A DNA stretch of 64,000 nt from Macrotis lagotis (GCF_037893015.1 NC_133658.1:253957826-254021825); one strand, 5' to 3'; shown: positions 1 through 11,210, counted from the first letter of the stretch. Made by a program: numbers and translations. Notes: generated by a model not told the origin, from the letters alone.

Positions 1-104
1 TCCTTTCTCTACCTTGGATAGGACCAGCTTATGAGGAAGGAGAATTTGAAAATACTGGGAAGGGTCCTTTCACCTTGTTCTTTGTACATATGTGTGTTGG
101 GGGT

Positions 105-107
<3 letters not shown>

Positions 108-147
<40 letters not shown>
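108..147. repeat. (GT)n microsatellite
   Basis: About 20 uninterrupted GT units follow a G-rich run. Long pure dinucleotide tracts like this are usually polymorphic in length. Confidence 0.97.
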
Positions 148-149
<2 letters not shown>

Positions 150-261
150 GGGTGATAGAAAGGAATGAAGTTGGAAGACATGCCCTACCAGATGACTTAT
201 CCTGTTTGCATCTTTGCCCTCATTTGCAAGAACAGCAAAAATATTAACTCACTTTTCTGGA

Positions 262-410
262 ATACTTTGTAGTTTATAGTATGTTTCATAACACCAAGTA
301 GTAGAAAATGCAATGATTATTGTTCGCATTTTATAATACATGAGGAAACTGAGGTTTAGAAAAGCCAAGTAACTTGCCTGAAGTGAAACAGCCAAAACTC
401 AGAATAATGT
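262..410 (-). repeat. MIR-type SINE fragment
   Basis: The plus strand reads 'atgaggaaactgaggttta', then a diverged 'aagtaacttgcctgaag', which is the complement of the conserved MIR core. The copy is old and lacks clear ends. Confidence 0.6.
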
Positions 411-477
411 TGTATATTAACACTTATATAAATCCATGTATGCATGCACATATTTATTGTATGAGTATACATTTATT

Positions 478-895
478 TAGTTCATTAAACATTTCCCAAT
501 TACATGTAAAATTTTTTTAACAATTATTTAAAAAATTTTTGAGTTCAAATTCTTTCCCTCCCTCTTGTCTTTCCCTCATTCTTTAGAAGACAAGCAATTT
601 GATATTGATTATACAAGTAAAGCATATTTCCAAATTAGCCATGTTGCAAAAGAAAACATCTTAAAAAAAACAACAAAAAGTTTTAAAATATATGCTTCAA
701 TCTGCATTCTGAGTTCATCAGTTGTCTCTCTGGAGGGGGATAACATTTTTCATCATGGGTTCTTTGGAATTGTCTTGATTCATTGTCTTTATCAGAGTAG
801 CTAAGTCTTTCACAGTTGATCATCCTAACAATATTGTTTACTGTGTATAATGTTCTCCTGGTTCTGATCACTTCATTAGCCTTCCCAACATACTG
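478..895 (-). repeat. L1 3' end, antisense (marsupial L1)
   Basis: The stretch runs from 'aaacatttcccaattacatg' through 'gttgatcatcctaac' to 'ttctcctggttctgatcac'. It is collinear with the L1 pieces at 27,860-28,180, 12,785-13,415 and 36,410-36,585. Short open frames here are chance frames in the non-coding strand. Confidence 0.7.
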
Positions 896-903
896 CTCAT
901 CAT

Positions 904-1033
904 TTCTTTTTTTTTCTTTTTTTTTTTTTTTGTTTTTTGCAAGGCAAATGGGGTTAAGTTACTTGCCCAAGGCCACACAGCTAGGTAATTATTAAGTGTT
1001 TGAGACCGGATTTGAACCCAGGTACTCCTTGGT
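904..1033 (-). mobile_element. WSINE1-like tRNA-derived SINE
   Basis: A T-rich tract is followed by 'tttgcaaggcaaatggggtt', 'ccaaggccacacagctagg' and 'gatttgaacccaggtactcc'. This is the complement of a marsupial SINE with its internal B box. The tRNA-like head is truncated. It sits at the edge of the L1 piece at 478-895. Confidence 0.85.
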
Positions 1034-1363
1034 CTTTTGACTATTTGAGGCTTGTCTTTTGACTTGAAGTTGAAGATTCTTTTATCTATATGATTTCTAT
1101 CTTCCTTTCAGTTCCTTTCATGTACTTTTGATTTGGAGAGCTCTATCATCTTCCTCTGAAGTCTGTGATTAGGACTCCTCTCTTCTCCTTGCTTGTTAAA
1201 CATCTTTATCATATCTGCATAAACAATCCAAAAACATTTATTAAGCATTCATTTTGTGTTAGGTGAAGAGCAAAGATGGTATAGTAGATAGAGAATATAT
1301 ACTGACTTTAAGATGCTAGGCAAGCCACTTAGTGCCCCAGAAATTTCATCTCTCATTCTCCTT
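1034..1363. other. No gene; weak L2-tail and MIR debris
   Basis: Bases 1,222-1,265 resemble a complemented L2 tail ('acatttattaagcattc'). Bases 1,262-1,345 resemble a MIR head ('ctaggcaagccactta'). The rest is unassigned. Confidence 0.35.
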
Positions 1364-1470
1364 CTCCCTCTCCCTCTCCCTCTCCCTCTCCCTCTCCCTC
1401 TCCCTCTCCCTCTCCCTCTCCCTCTCCCTCTCCCTCTCCCTCTCCCTCTCCCTCTCCCTCTCCCTCTCCC
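1364..1470. repeat. (TCTCCC)n hexanucleotide repeat
   Basis: About 18 nearly perfect copies of a CTCTCC-type hexamer form a pure pyrimidine tract. Looser C/T-rich sequence continues to about 1,540. The minus strand reads (GGGAGA)n. Open frames here encode only low-complexity LP/LS or RG/RE repeats and are not genes. Confidence 0.97.
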
Positions 1471-1540
1471 TTCTTCCTTCTGTCTCCCTCCCTCCTTCTC
1501 CCTCTCTGTTTTTTCTCTCTCTTTCCTTCTTCCTCCATCT

Positions 1541-1807
1541 ATCTCCCATATATAATAAACACAAATGTGTGTGGGCATGCGAGTGCTCATGTGGCCATTT
1601 GAACTGCTAAGAGGAGTCTCCTGGATATTCCTTACACAAATGGGATTATAAGTCCTAAAAACTTCCCCCCCCTCAGCAGACAGTAGGGGCACAAAGAACA
1701 AAATGAAACAATCCTTTTCCTGAGGAATTTATATTCTAGGGAGTCTTCATTTTATTTCAGAATTCAATTCAATCTTATCACATTTTTATTAGAGAACTGG
1801 AGATGTA
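1541..1807. other. No recognisable feature
   Basis: Mixed sequence with no exon, RNA gene or repeat that I recognise. Confidence 0.5.
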
Positions 1808-2040
1808 AAGATGGATAATAATAGCTCACATTTCTATTCACTTTTAGCTTGAGGTTTACAAATTGCTTTCCTCTCAACACTCTAGTGAGAGAGGTTGTAT
1901 AAGGTTATTTTGCAGATGAGAAAACTAAGGTTTAGAGATTGAGTGACTTTCCTGGGTTGCAGAGTTAGTAAATGTTAGAGCTGATTCTCAGATGCAGGTC
2001 TTCTAACTTTAGCCTAACTTTAGCCCTTTACATTTCAAGG
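1808..2040 (-). repeat. MIR/THER1-type SINE
   Basis: The sequence reads 'taatagctcacatttctatt', then 'gcagatgagaaaactaaggt', then a B-box complement and 'gcaggtcttctaact'. The order matches a complemented MIR over most of its length. Confidence 0.7.
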
Positions 2041-2099
2041 CTTATCCTGGTCCCAAGGATCCTATAATCTTATAGCTCCTACTCAGATAACTTCACAAG

Positions 2100-2335
2100 T
2101 GTAGCTTAACCCAGGTCAGATTAAACATAAGTGAAGTCTGAGGGGAGATGTTTATTTTAATATATTTTTTAGGGAACCCAGAAATGTTTCAAAGAGAAGT
2201 TGATACCTCAGCTGGACCTTGAAGGATAGAGGGAAGGATTTCAAGGTCTGGAAATAGTTTTCTTCCCAGGTGTAGAGGATGGCATGAACAAAAGCATAGA
2301 ACTGGAAAATGGTAGGCCTGGTATGGGAAGTGATG
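2100..2335 (-). repeat. L2 fragment, antisense
   Basis: 'gctggaccttgaaggataga' and 'gatggcatgaacaaaagca' occur in the order expected for the complement of the L2 3' region. The match is diverged. Confidence 0.4.
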
Positions 2336-2339
2336 TATT

Positions 2340-2640
2340 TCTTACAGCATCTTCCCCTTTCCCACTTCTTCCATCTCTCACTACCTTCTCTCTCCTTTCC
2401 TCTCTCTCTCTCCTCACATCCTCTCTCCTCTTTCCTCCTTTAACCTCCCCATTATCTCCTTATCTCCCTTCTATCTTTCCCATCCTCTCTCCTCCTCTAC
2501 CTTTTTCTCTCCTCTCCTTTCCTGTTCTGTCATTTCTCTTTCCTTAACTTTTCTTCCCTTATCCTTTCTTCCTTTCTTTCTCCTCCTCTCTTCTCCCTCT
2601 CTGTCTTGTCTTGCCTCTTCCCTATACCCTTCACTTAATC
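2340..2640. repeat. Polypyrimidine (C/T-rich) tract
   Basis: About 300 bases are almost entirely C and T on the plus strand, with irregular CTCTCC and TTCC blocks. A frame through it encodes only S/L/P/F low-complexity sequence. Confidence 0.9.
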
Positions 2641-3169
2641 CTTTTAATTTTGTCCCCAGGGAGCTTTATTATTTCAGCCCTTCTTTATCAAGAGGTTACC
2701 AACATTACAGCCTCAGTAGGATTGAAAAGTTTGGCAGACAGATTGGATCTGCAGAGAGAGATTTTTTTTCTTTTACATTTTTATACTCAAGCTGATAAAT
2801 GTTTTATTTAGTCAGCAGCAGTCTAGCGTTATGTTGACTGCATAGCAATTCATTGGGGCCCTTTGCTAAAGCAGTTATCACAGAAAAAAATAATCAAACA
2901 CTGTTGTCCAATCCCCAATTCAATTAGTTGGAATTTCGAAGGTGAGTCCCAGGTGATCCATAAACCGGGAAACAGCCAGCAGACTGGGTTTAGGGGGATT
3001 GGTATGCAGAGAGGATAGGATGAGTCTTTGTACTGCATTGCAGCTGGAGCTTAGAACGAAAGGAAAGTTTTTGTGTTTGAACTTACCCCTGGCTCTCTCA
3101 TTATGTTCCCTAGATAGAGAAATGGGATGTGTGAAATGAGGACTTACCTGGCTACTCCAGCCCACAGAC
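2641..3169. other. No gene or repeat recognised
   Basis: Non-repetitive sequence. Two overlapping minus-strand frames of 62 and 83 codons show no domain or splice context that I trust. Confidence 0.4.
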
Positions 3170-3560
3170 ATTTGTCCTTCCTCTAGAAGCTCCCTGGACT
3201 TGGAATTTCAATAATCTTTCTTTCCCAATCTCTACATTTGGGCCTATTGACCAACCCTTCTCCTTCTGAGTACTTTCCTTCCTTTGACTTTTATGTTATG
3301 TTACTCTGCTCTTCTAGTGCTCCTCCTTCCTGTCTAAGCATTCCTCCTTCATCACTTTAGATTGTTCATCTTCGTCTTTCTTCCTTCAAGGGTGTCTATT
3401 TCTCAAAGCTTTGTCTTTCCCTTTTCATCTGTTTGCTGGTGTTTTCATTCATTACCTTTGCACCACCCCCCAACAGTAGTTTACCAACTTGCAGTGGATC
3501 ATCAGCTTGATCCCTATATCCAACTATAAGCTTTTTGATTGCAGTAACTTTAAGATATGC
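3170..3560 (+). repeat. Possible L2 (5' or middle part)
   Basis: Pyrimidine-rich sequence with 'cattcctccttcatcactt' and 'ccctatatccaactataagc' resembles the middle of an L2 copy. Weak call. Confidence 0.3.
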
Positions 3561-4349
3561 TCTTAGAGTTGGCTGCTGGCACCAGACTTGCCCTCCAGTG
3601 GATCCTCATTAAAGGATTTAAAGTGTACTCATTCCAATTACAAGGACTTAAAAGAGTCATATTGTTATTTTTCTTCACTTCCTCCTCAGATTCAGAGTGG
3701 GTAATTTGAGCACATGTTGCCTCAGCTAGGATTAATGGAATAGAGCCCCCGTTCTATTTTTTCAGAACTGGAATCATTGTTAAAAGGGCATTTGTACTGT
3801 GCAACTAGGGGTGAAGTTTTTGGACCAGCACAAGACCAGAGAGAAAACATTTGCCAAGAATGTTTTCACTAATCAAGAATGACAATCAGTTGTTAGAAAA
3901 CAATCAGATACCATTCATAGCAATGCCTACTAGTTGGATTTATTCCCATGACCCACCAGGCAGCTTCAGGGGAAACCAAAGCCTTTGGGGTCCAGGGGGA
4001 GCATGGATACAGAGCTGAGTAGCAGAGAACATCGAGGGACAAATTAGCTTTGCCCCATTGTTGAAATCTTGTCACAAATATTACCATACTGACATTTAGA
4101 CCACTGAGAGACAGGTTAGCTTTATCAATGTCTTAAGTTTGTCACCATAAAAATATCTTACTGATGTTCTGCCTGGCATTATTGTAATGCTGAGGTGCCT
4201 TGAAAACTTGGGAAAGACCTACATCTAAAAGGTGTCTCACTGTATCCAGACCAACCAGAAGTCCTTTTTCCTATCAGATCATTAAGCTAAATTGCGTCTG
4301 AAAGAAGCAGTAAAAAGGATTCCTTTTCACAACATTCCCCTAACTTTAA
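3561..4349. other. No recognisable feature
   Basis: About 790 bases of single-copy-looking sequence. It has no long frame, no convincing splice pairs and no repeat match that I can name. Confidence 0.45.
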
Positions 4350-4430
4350 TCAACATAATGTGCTTGTCATGTCATCATTCACTTGACATCATGGTCTTCT
4401 TTGATTATGAAGGACAAGAATCAATCATCA
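4350..4430 (+). repeat. RTE-type 3' tail fragment
   Basis: It reads 'ttgacatcatggtcttcttt' then 'tatgaaggacaagaatc', the shared 3' end of marsupial RTE LINEs and RTESINEs. It lies tail-to-tail with the element ending at 4,588. Confidence 0.6.
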
Positions 4431-4587
4431 ATCATCCATTCCCTTGGCTTCAATGATTACATTTTGACAAATGATTCCAAATTCATATATACATTTTTAT
4501 GACCTTTCCCTTGAGCTACAATGCTACATATATTGCTAATTATTCACTAAATAGCTTTGTTGGATGTCTCAAGCTTGCTTGCTTGGT

Positions 4588-7312
4588 TCTTGTCCTTCGT
4601 TATTGAACAAGATCAAAATGACATCACTATGTTTGAGACAAATTTCAGTCTCAACTGTGGCTGATCAGACCAAAATGAGCTCGGAATGCTCTACCACAAG
4701 TCAGGCACAAATAGTCCATGTGAACACCTGGGGTAAATATTCTAAACTTAACGTATATAACATTTCCTTTGAGCTGCTTCAATTTTTCCTTCCTCACTGA
4801 TGAGGGCACAGCATGCTGGGTGATCCTGTGCTAGTATCTCCCATGTTGTACAATCAATTCCTACTACTATAATTACTACAGAGAATGCAACTATGATGGG
4901 CTGGACACATTGTTAAAATGCCAGATGTATGTTTACCAGCACTCCTTCTTTGGTTTTGGTTTGTAGTCTTTTATTTTGGTCTTTGGTCTTGGCTTGTAGC
5001 CTTTTAAAGTTGAAGAATTTACTCTCAGTGCAGTAGCTGTTCTTGAAGCCATGTTCATCCTCAGTAAAGACGGCTGAAAAATATCATGTTAAAAAGTATG
5101 GGAACAAGGACACATCCTTGTTTCACTCCATTGGTGACTGGGAAACCTTGAGAGCATCATACACTATCCAGAACCCAGGCATGAATGTCATCAAGAAATT
5201 GATGTACAATACTAATGAACTTCTCTGGGTAACCAAATTTTGACATAATTTTCCACAAGCCCTCACAATTGATAGTATCAAAGGCCTCCGTCAGATCTAC
5301 AAAGGTTGTATACAGACCTTTGTTCTGTTCCTAGCATTTTTTGTGGAGTTGTCAGGCAGCAAACACAATATAAACTGGTCCTCTATCCTTTCTGAAGCCA
5401 CACTGGCTCTCAGTGAGATGACCATCTTCTAGGTGAAGGATCAGTTTATTGAGGAAAAACTCTGGCAAGAATCTTACCAGTAATACTTGAAAGACAAATA
5501 ATCCTTGTGATTGTCACAGGATAATCTATTATATTTACTTTTATAGAGCTGGACAATGGAGGCCTCCTTGAATTCTTGTAGGATAACCTTTTTATTCCAT
5601 ATAATCTGGAAAATTTCAGTCAGTTTTGGATTAGAAATGAACCCCCCCACACCTCCATCTTGTAGATCTCAGCTAGAATAAAGTCAGCACCAGGTGTTTT
5701 GTCACTTGAAAGGAGCCTAATAGCATTTAAACCTCTTTTTCTATTGAAACTACAAATAAGGACTGGATTGACTTCAATCGGAGGTAAATGGTCAATGGCT
5801 TCTACATTGATTGATGATGGTTTGTTAAGAACACTATGAAGTATTCAGATCATCTCTCTAGGATTATGTCTCCATTATTAATCAATCTGGATCCATCAGC
5901 ACTGAGTAGTTGAGATGCACCATATGTCTTTGGCCCATAAATAGCCTTCAGGCATCACAAAAGCATCTTGGTTTGTCACTATCTGTATAAAATTGAATTT
6001 TATCTGCCTTCTTACTCAGCTAAGAGAGCTACATCTTTCTAAGTTTTGCTTGTACTTTATTTTTGATGGAATTAACTGTTGTCTTCTTAGAAAAGGATGA
6101 ACTATCCTGCTGGTAAACCCTGTAGAGTTCTCATCTTTCATTTAGCAGCTGTTGTATTTCCCCATCATTATCATCTTGGTGTTTGCAAGTATTCTTGCCC
6201 AGATGAGCAACTGCAATGCTGTACACCATATCTCTGAAAGTTGCCCACTCTTTTTCTGTTCCATTGTTGTCAACTGTGTGTTGGCTCAGTTTTCCCTCCA
6301 AGTTAGAAACAAACTGTTCCCTCTCATAGAAATACTCTAAGCTGTTGATATTAATTCTTCTAGTTTTCGTTTTGCCTTGGGGCCTCCACTTTGGTTGAAT
6401 GTGAATATTTAGCTTAGAGAGGATGAGTCTGTGATCAGTCCAGCACTCTGCACCACACATTGCCTTTGTCACTCTCACATCCTGTCTGTCTCTTCTCCTT
6501 ACAATCACATAGTCTATTAGATGCCAATATTTGCCACAAGGGTGCATCCAGGAAGTTTATTGTGATTAGGTAAAAGGAAGACAGTGTTTGTGATGAGGTT
6601 ATGAGAAAAGCAAGTCTTTAGTAGTAGGTGACCATTTGCTGTTGCTGTTTTCAACTCCATTCCTTCCAAGACTTCCAAGACTTCCTGCCATGTCTGGTAA
6701 TCTGAACCTACTCTAGCATTAAAGTAATGCAGAATTATAAGCTTGTCCTCATGATGAGGGTCTCCAGGTCTTTATAAAATGCTTCTTTAATTTCATGATG
6801 ATAGTGTCATGATGTTTTCCTAGAAGTGACAGTCTCATTGTCATGAGCCTGTCATTCACTCCTTTAGGTAAGCATTCAAGAATGTTGACTAGTTTAGTTT
6901 TGATTTCATAACCTTCCCTAGCTCTACGACATTCCCCTTCACTACTTCAGAAAAACATGTATCCATTTTCAATTTCATTAAACGGGCTTTATTTCACTTA
7001 GAGTTGCTGTTTGGATATGATACCTTCTGAGTTCTCTTTAACAAAGAGCTGTTAGTCTTTCAGGTCTATTGGATTTTGTGTTATTTAATGAGTGTGCATG
7101 TGTTCTTCTTTGAAGAAGATTTTGTAGATTTTTTTGTGTATGTCTCAACTGCACTGTGATATCTCTGCCTGCTGCAGAAATCAGGCCAGGGTTGGGTAAG
7201 CAGACAATTTTTAAAGCATCTTTCTAGCCCCTTCCTCACATCAGGAAGTAAGCAGTCCAATCCTCAAAAGGACCACTCAGTCAACAGGAGGCTGCCAAAT
7301 TTTACCGCTGCT
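4588..7312 (-). mobile_element. RTE-type LINE, decayed and internally rearranged
   Basis: This is a non-LTR retrotransposon whose protein would carry an APE-type endonuclease and a reverse transcriptase. It is collinear, when complemented, with the element at 56,413-58,980. Near 7,200 the 5' region reads 'aaaaattgtctgcttaccca' on the minus strand. The frame at 6,547-6,131 is the best-kept coding piece: 138 codons with 'WHLIDYVIVRRRDRQDVRV' and the endonuclease signature WTDHRLI, resembling proteins labelled craniofacial-development-protein-2-like. The RT region at about 5,600-4,945 is broken by several stops and frameshifts. About 510 bases including the catalytic box are missing, and bases 4,876-4,938 are inverted relative to the rest (see findings). 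The 3' end at 4,588 carries 'tccttcgttattgaaca', the complemented RTE tail. The element cannot be active. Confidence 0.85.
6131..6547 (-). pseudogene. RTE endonuclease-domain remnant
   Basis: A 138-codon open frame in the 5' half of the minus-strand RTE element. It contains RRRDRQDVRVTKA and WTDHRLILSKLN. The latter holds the conserved histidine-containing motif near the C-terminal side of APE-like endonucleases. The N-terminal half of the domain, including the SETRL motif kept in the copy at 56,778, lies in other frames. The initiator methionine is fortuitous, because the real protein would start well upstream. Confidence 0.75.
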
Positions 7313-7401
7313 TTCTTCTTCTTCTTCTTCTTCTTCTTCTTCTTCTTCTTCTTCTTCTTCTTCTTCTTCTTCTTCTGCCTCCTCCTCCTCCTCCTCCTCC
7401 C
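7313..7401. repeat. (CTT)n followed by (CCT)n microsatellite
   Basis: About 21 CTT units (7,313-7,376) are followed by about 8 CCT units. The tract abuts the 5' part of the RTE element. The other RTE copy has (CA)n at the equivalent position. Confidence 0.96.
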
Positions 7402-7596
7402 TTGATTACACTCAACCTTGTTTAACCTGCCTGCTGAAACAGTTTACTGGAGAGCATTCCATAACTGCTTGGAGCTATAGGTGAGCATTTGTAAAGCAGT
7501 CCTGAAGAGGGCTCAGCAGCCCTCATACCAAGATCCTAGTCTTCTTTGAACACATCCTACACCCCTGTCCCAATGGTACTTAATAGTTAACAAAAA
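7402..7596. other. Possible far 5' part of the RTE element, otherwise unassigned
   Basis: Sequence such as 'tgagggctgctgagccctct' on the minus strand may continue the RTE 5' UTR beyond the microsatellite. I cannot place the true 5' end. Confidence 0.3.
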
Positions 7597-7775
7597 GAAG
7601 TGTGGTATGATGGATGTAGTATTAGACTCATAGTCAAGTAGTCTTAGCTTTAAACCCTCCTGTGTGTCTCTAGGCAAGTTGCTTAAGCTCTCTGTCTACT
7701 TCACTTTCCTCCTCTAGAAAAGAAAGGGGCTGTACTTACAGGCGTAAGGTCTCTTTCAGCTTTAAATTTTTGAAT
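7597..7775 (+). repeat. MIR/THER1-type SINE
   Basis: 'ctaggcaagttgcttaagct' is followed by 'tttcctcctctagaaaagaa' and 'ggtctctttcagctttaaat', in MIR order. The head is diverged. Confidence 0.65.
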
Positions 7776-8051
7776 CAATGTCCAAAATCTAATCATTTCC
7801 CACATAAAATCTGTCTTTCCTCCCAATTTCCCAATTTCAGTTGAAGTCACTATCATCCTCCCACTTGGTTATGAGATCCTCTGCTCAAACCATGAGAGTG
7901 TTTCTGAAGGCCAAGCCTCTCTTCACATTCACCTCTCAATCACTATATTTGATGAATCTGAAATTGTTTCCTATGGATCAGTCTTGTCACCCTAAATAGC
8001 TGGGAAGTGGCTGGAGGGCAGTATAAATGAATTATACTTATCATATCATGA

Positions 8052-8310
8052 CAGGCAGCTTGATATCAAGGATAGAATGTTGGACTAGGAGTCCAGAAGG
8101 CCTGAGATCAAATCCTACTCAGTCCTGTACCAGCTGTGTGACCTTAGACAAACCATTTAATTTCTCTTTTAAAACTTCCCTTTCCTCCTATATGAAATGG
8201 GAATAATAAGCACTTTCCCTTTAGGACTGTTAGAAAGATCAAATTAGATGACAGATATAAATCTTGCAAAACACAAAGCATTGTATAATTGTTAACTATT
8301 AGAAGGTCCT
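8052..8310 (+). repeat. MIR-type SINE, nearly full length
   Basis: A tRNA-like head ('ggactaggagtccagaaggc', 'gagatcaaatcctactca') is followed by 'agctgtgtgaccttagacaa'. Next come 'atatgaaatgggaataat' and a tail resembling 'caaaacacaaagcattgta'. Confidence 0.8.
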
Positions 8311-9199
8311 TTATTGAGAGCAGGAAGTAATCATCAAAGTCCAGTAACAGTATAAAAGTCAAGATGTGTGGTGAAGGCCTGGGATGCAGTGGATTATCTT
8401 CCATGTTTGATCAAATTCTAAGCTCTCCATAGTTCCTGCTTCAGTCTCTTTCATGGAATTGGAACAATCCACCCATTTTTCTAGATCTTAGATCTGTTGG
8501 TAACCCTTAACCCTTAATCTGATTTAGCCTGATTGTTGAGATAGTTTACTGGGATGTTGCATGTTACAGTTTCTTGGAAGCCCATCTGAGAGTAGGGTGA
8601 TAGGTGGACACCAAAAGTGGATGAGTGTGAGTAAGGTGTTGTTGGTTTTCACAGGATGGAGGTTCCCTTTGAAATCCATTAGAAAGGGGAAATGGCCCCA
8701 ATCAATCACAAAACTGGGAGAGTTCTCCTAATTCCATTCCAAAAATGACAAAGTCAAGATTAGAAGAATCTAGTTCTTAAGGAGTCAAGAGTACCCTAGA
8801 GATCTTGACCTAATGCAACTGAGTTTGCACAATTAGGTTATTGAATATTATCCCACATAGCCCCTGTGACAATGGGGTTCATCAACATAACATGCATCAT
8901 AGGATGTGGGGGGGATCATATTAGGGACATGTCATGGAATGAGCAGACCTCTTAGACTGTAACTCAAATTCTGAGAGCCTATGAAAATCCAGGTGGGAGG
9001 GGAAAGATTTTCTAAAGACTGTAATTATCCTTGTGCCCCACCCTAGGTGAGGCACCAGTATCCTGTAGAATTCATGAATAAAGTGTTCAATTTTTCTCTC
9101 ACTCCAGAAGATTTCTTTCTTTTATAGATAACAATGAGCAATCCCCATACCAGAGGTGCGGGTCTTTCCTAAACACCACCAATAAGCTGAGAGTTCCAG
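8311..9199. other. No gene; possible solo-LTR-like end near 9,075-9,120
   Basis: Mostly unassigned. Bases 9,076-9,110 read 'atgaataaagtgttcaattt' then 'tctctcactccag', which resembles the polyadenylation and U5 region of a retroviral LTR. No paired TG...CA ends or flanking duplication could be fixed. Short frames at 8,144-8,709 look like chance. Confidence 0.25.
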
Positions 9200-9400
9200 G
9201 GACTCACTGCCTATTTGGGCAACTCATTCTACCACTGGAAAGCTGGGTTAGGGAATTCCCCTTTATATTGAAATCTGAAATCTGTTTCATTGAAACCTCT
9301 ACCTACCTACCTCATGCTCTTAATTCTATACTTCAGGACCAAGAAGAATTCATTTAATTCTCCCTACTTATAGCAGCTCATTTGGAAGGTTTTTAGCATA
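9200..9400 (-). repeat. CR1/L3 LINE 3' fragment, antisense
   Basis: 'caactcattctaccactgga' and 'tacttcaggaccaagaagaa' follow the order of complemented CR1/L3 3' sequence. Strongly diverged. Confidence 0.4.
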
Positions 9401-10164
9401 AGATTGAGCACATGATAAAATTCTATGTATGCTTTTTGATTGAGTTTGTTATTTGTTAGCATTATCACAGAATATAGAATGTTATAGCTTAAAGCAACTT
9501 AGGAGGCAATGGTACTTCTCTATGATAGAGTCATAAATTGCAATTTGGGTACTTATAACAAGTAGCAAAAAAAGTACTTTGGGCAAACAATATGAAAGAC
9601 ATTAAATCAACTTAAGACAAATTACTTTGTCTTCAGACAAAATCTTTGAGGATAAACCCAGGCCCTAAGAACTGGGAGGACCTAAAACTAAAGTCCTGAA
9701 AAGTAAAAGAACAAGTGACACCAAAGCTGCTTTTGAGATATGGAGAAGAGTAGGGTCAGATTAGGGAGCAAATCATTTGGACTTTTGCTATGTCTTGGGA
9801 ATTGAGAGGAAGTTTGTCATCTGGTAGCTTTCTTTGTAATAAATTATTCTTGCTAAGATGGTACTAAGTTTAATTGTCTTTTCCTGTGTAAGGGTATAGC
9901 GTTACTCATGTCCTTTACATTTTGGTATCCTGGAAAGCAGCCCAGGTTAGTCCATTCTAGTTACATGTATAATTGCTCCCACGTTTATAATTGTTCTACA
10001 CAACCATCTTCTTGCCATTTGCCCAGTCATTATGTGTATGTGGATCCCCTTCCTTCCCTCTCAACCCTGTATTCTACCTCTTGCTGAGGTAGAAGTCAGA
10101 ATCATAGACTTGACAATGGGCAAACGTTTCCCAATGGTTCTACTCATCATCCTTTTGTTATCCC
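9401..10164. other. No recognisable feature
   Basis: AT-rich sequence with no open frame of note and no repeat that I can name. Confidence 0.45.
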
Positions 10165-10310
10165 AGTCCTTCCCCTCCCCTTATATAGTGTCTTCCCCTA
10201 TTAGAACATAAGCTCCTTAAGGGTAAGAACTCTTTTGCTTTTGTACTTTGTATCCTCAGAATTTAGCATAGTGTCTATCATGTATCAAGTATCTAATAAA
10301 TAATTTCCAT
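10165..10310 (+). repeat. L2 3' end
   Basis: It shows 'attagaacataagctcctta', 'gtactttgtatcctcagaat' and 'aagtatctaataaataattt'. This is the characteristic L2 3' terminal order, ending in a degenerate AATAAA-type signal. Confidence 0.75.
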
Positions 10311-10664
10311 TGGTACAATCATGGTCACATAGGGTTCTTGTGAGACAACTTTAAAGCAAAATATAAATATAATTATTGTTATCATCATCATTGTTTTCCT
10401 GTGATTGTGCATCTTTACTCATCAGACTTGTTAAGACTGAGAAACATTTGTGCAGTCACATGTTAGTATCATAGAATAGATCAAGGATCTGAATTGTTAA
10501 AGAATAGTCATTAGAACTGAGTTCAGAAACAAAGAACTTCTTTTCCTATCTCTGAAATCATATAATTCAACTTTCCAGAAGGGTCGATTAAGCTTTAGGA
10601 TTTAGAAAATGTTCTCTGGAGAATGAGTCTTAATAAGTCTTAGTAAGACTGACTAAGGGAAAGA

Positions 10665-10915
10665 CAGTATAGTATGGTGGCATAATGGATAAAGTACTAG
10701 GTCTAGAATCAGGAAGACTTCTCTTCCTGAGGTCAGATGTGGTCTCAGACACTAGCTGTGTGCTCTGGGGCAAGTCTCTTAACTTTTGTTTGCTTCTATG
10801 AAATGGGATGATAAAAGTATCTACCTCTCAACACTGTGATGGGGATCAAATGAGATAATATTTGCAAAGTGCTTAGCACACAGCAAGCATTATATAAATG
10901 TTGTAATTATTATTA
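10665..10915 (+). repeat. MIR/MAR1-type CORE-SINE
   Basis: The head 'atggtggcataatggataaa' is followed by 'gtcctagaatcaggaag'-like sequence, 'tagctgtgtgctctggggca' and 'gatcaaatgagataatattt'. The tail 'aagcattatataaatgttg' is typical of a full-length MIR. Confidence 0.85.
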
Positions 10916-10990
10916 ATTTTTCTAAAGAAATGAAATTGTCAGGGACACTAAAAAGGACAGCATTTATTTGCACTTTGGCAATGCCTGGTG

Positions 10991-11011
10991 GGGGAGAGAG
11001 AGCGAACGAGC

Positions 11012-11055
<44 letters not shown>

Positions 11056-11058
11056 GAC

Positions 11059-11119
<61 letters not shown>

Positions 11120-11210
11120 AGAGAAGAGAGAGAGAGAAGAGTGATCAAGACAGAAGCGGGAGAGGAAGGACAGAGGCAGGCAGGCCAGCCAGAAAGAGAG
11201 AAAGACAGAG

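Noticed and set aside
1249..1701. 150-codon minus-strand frame rich in RG, and overlapping LP/LS/RE frames
   Set aside because: They read through the (TCTCCC)n repeat; the protein is a translation of simple sequence.
4564..4800. 78-codon plus-strand frame similar in wording to a minus-strand frame at 58,665-58,907
   Set aside because: Both are antisense to homologous RTE 3' sequence, so the similarity comes from the shared LINE, not from a gene.
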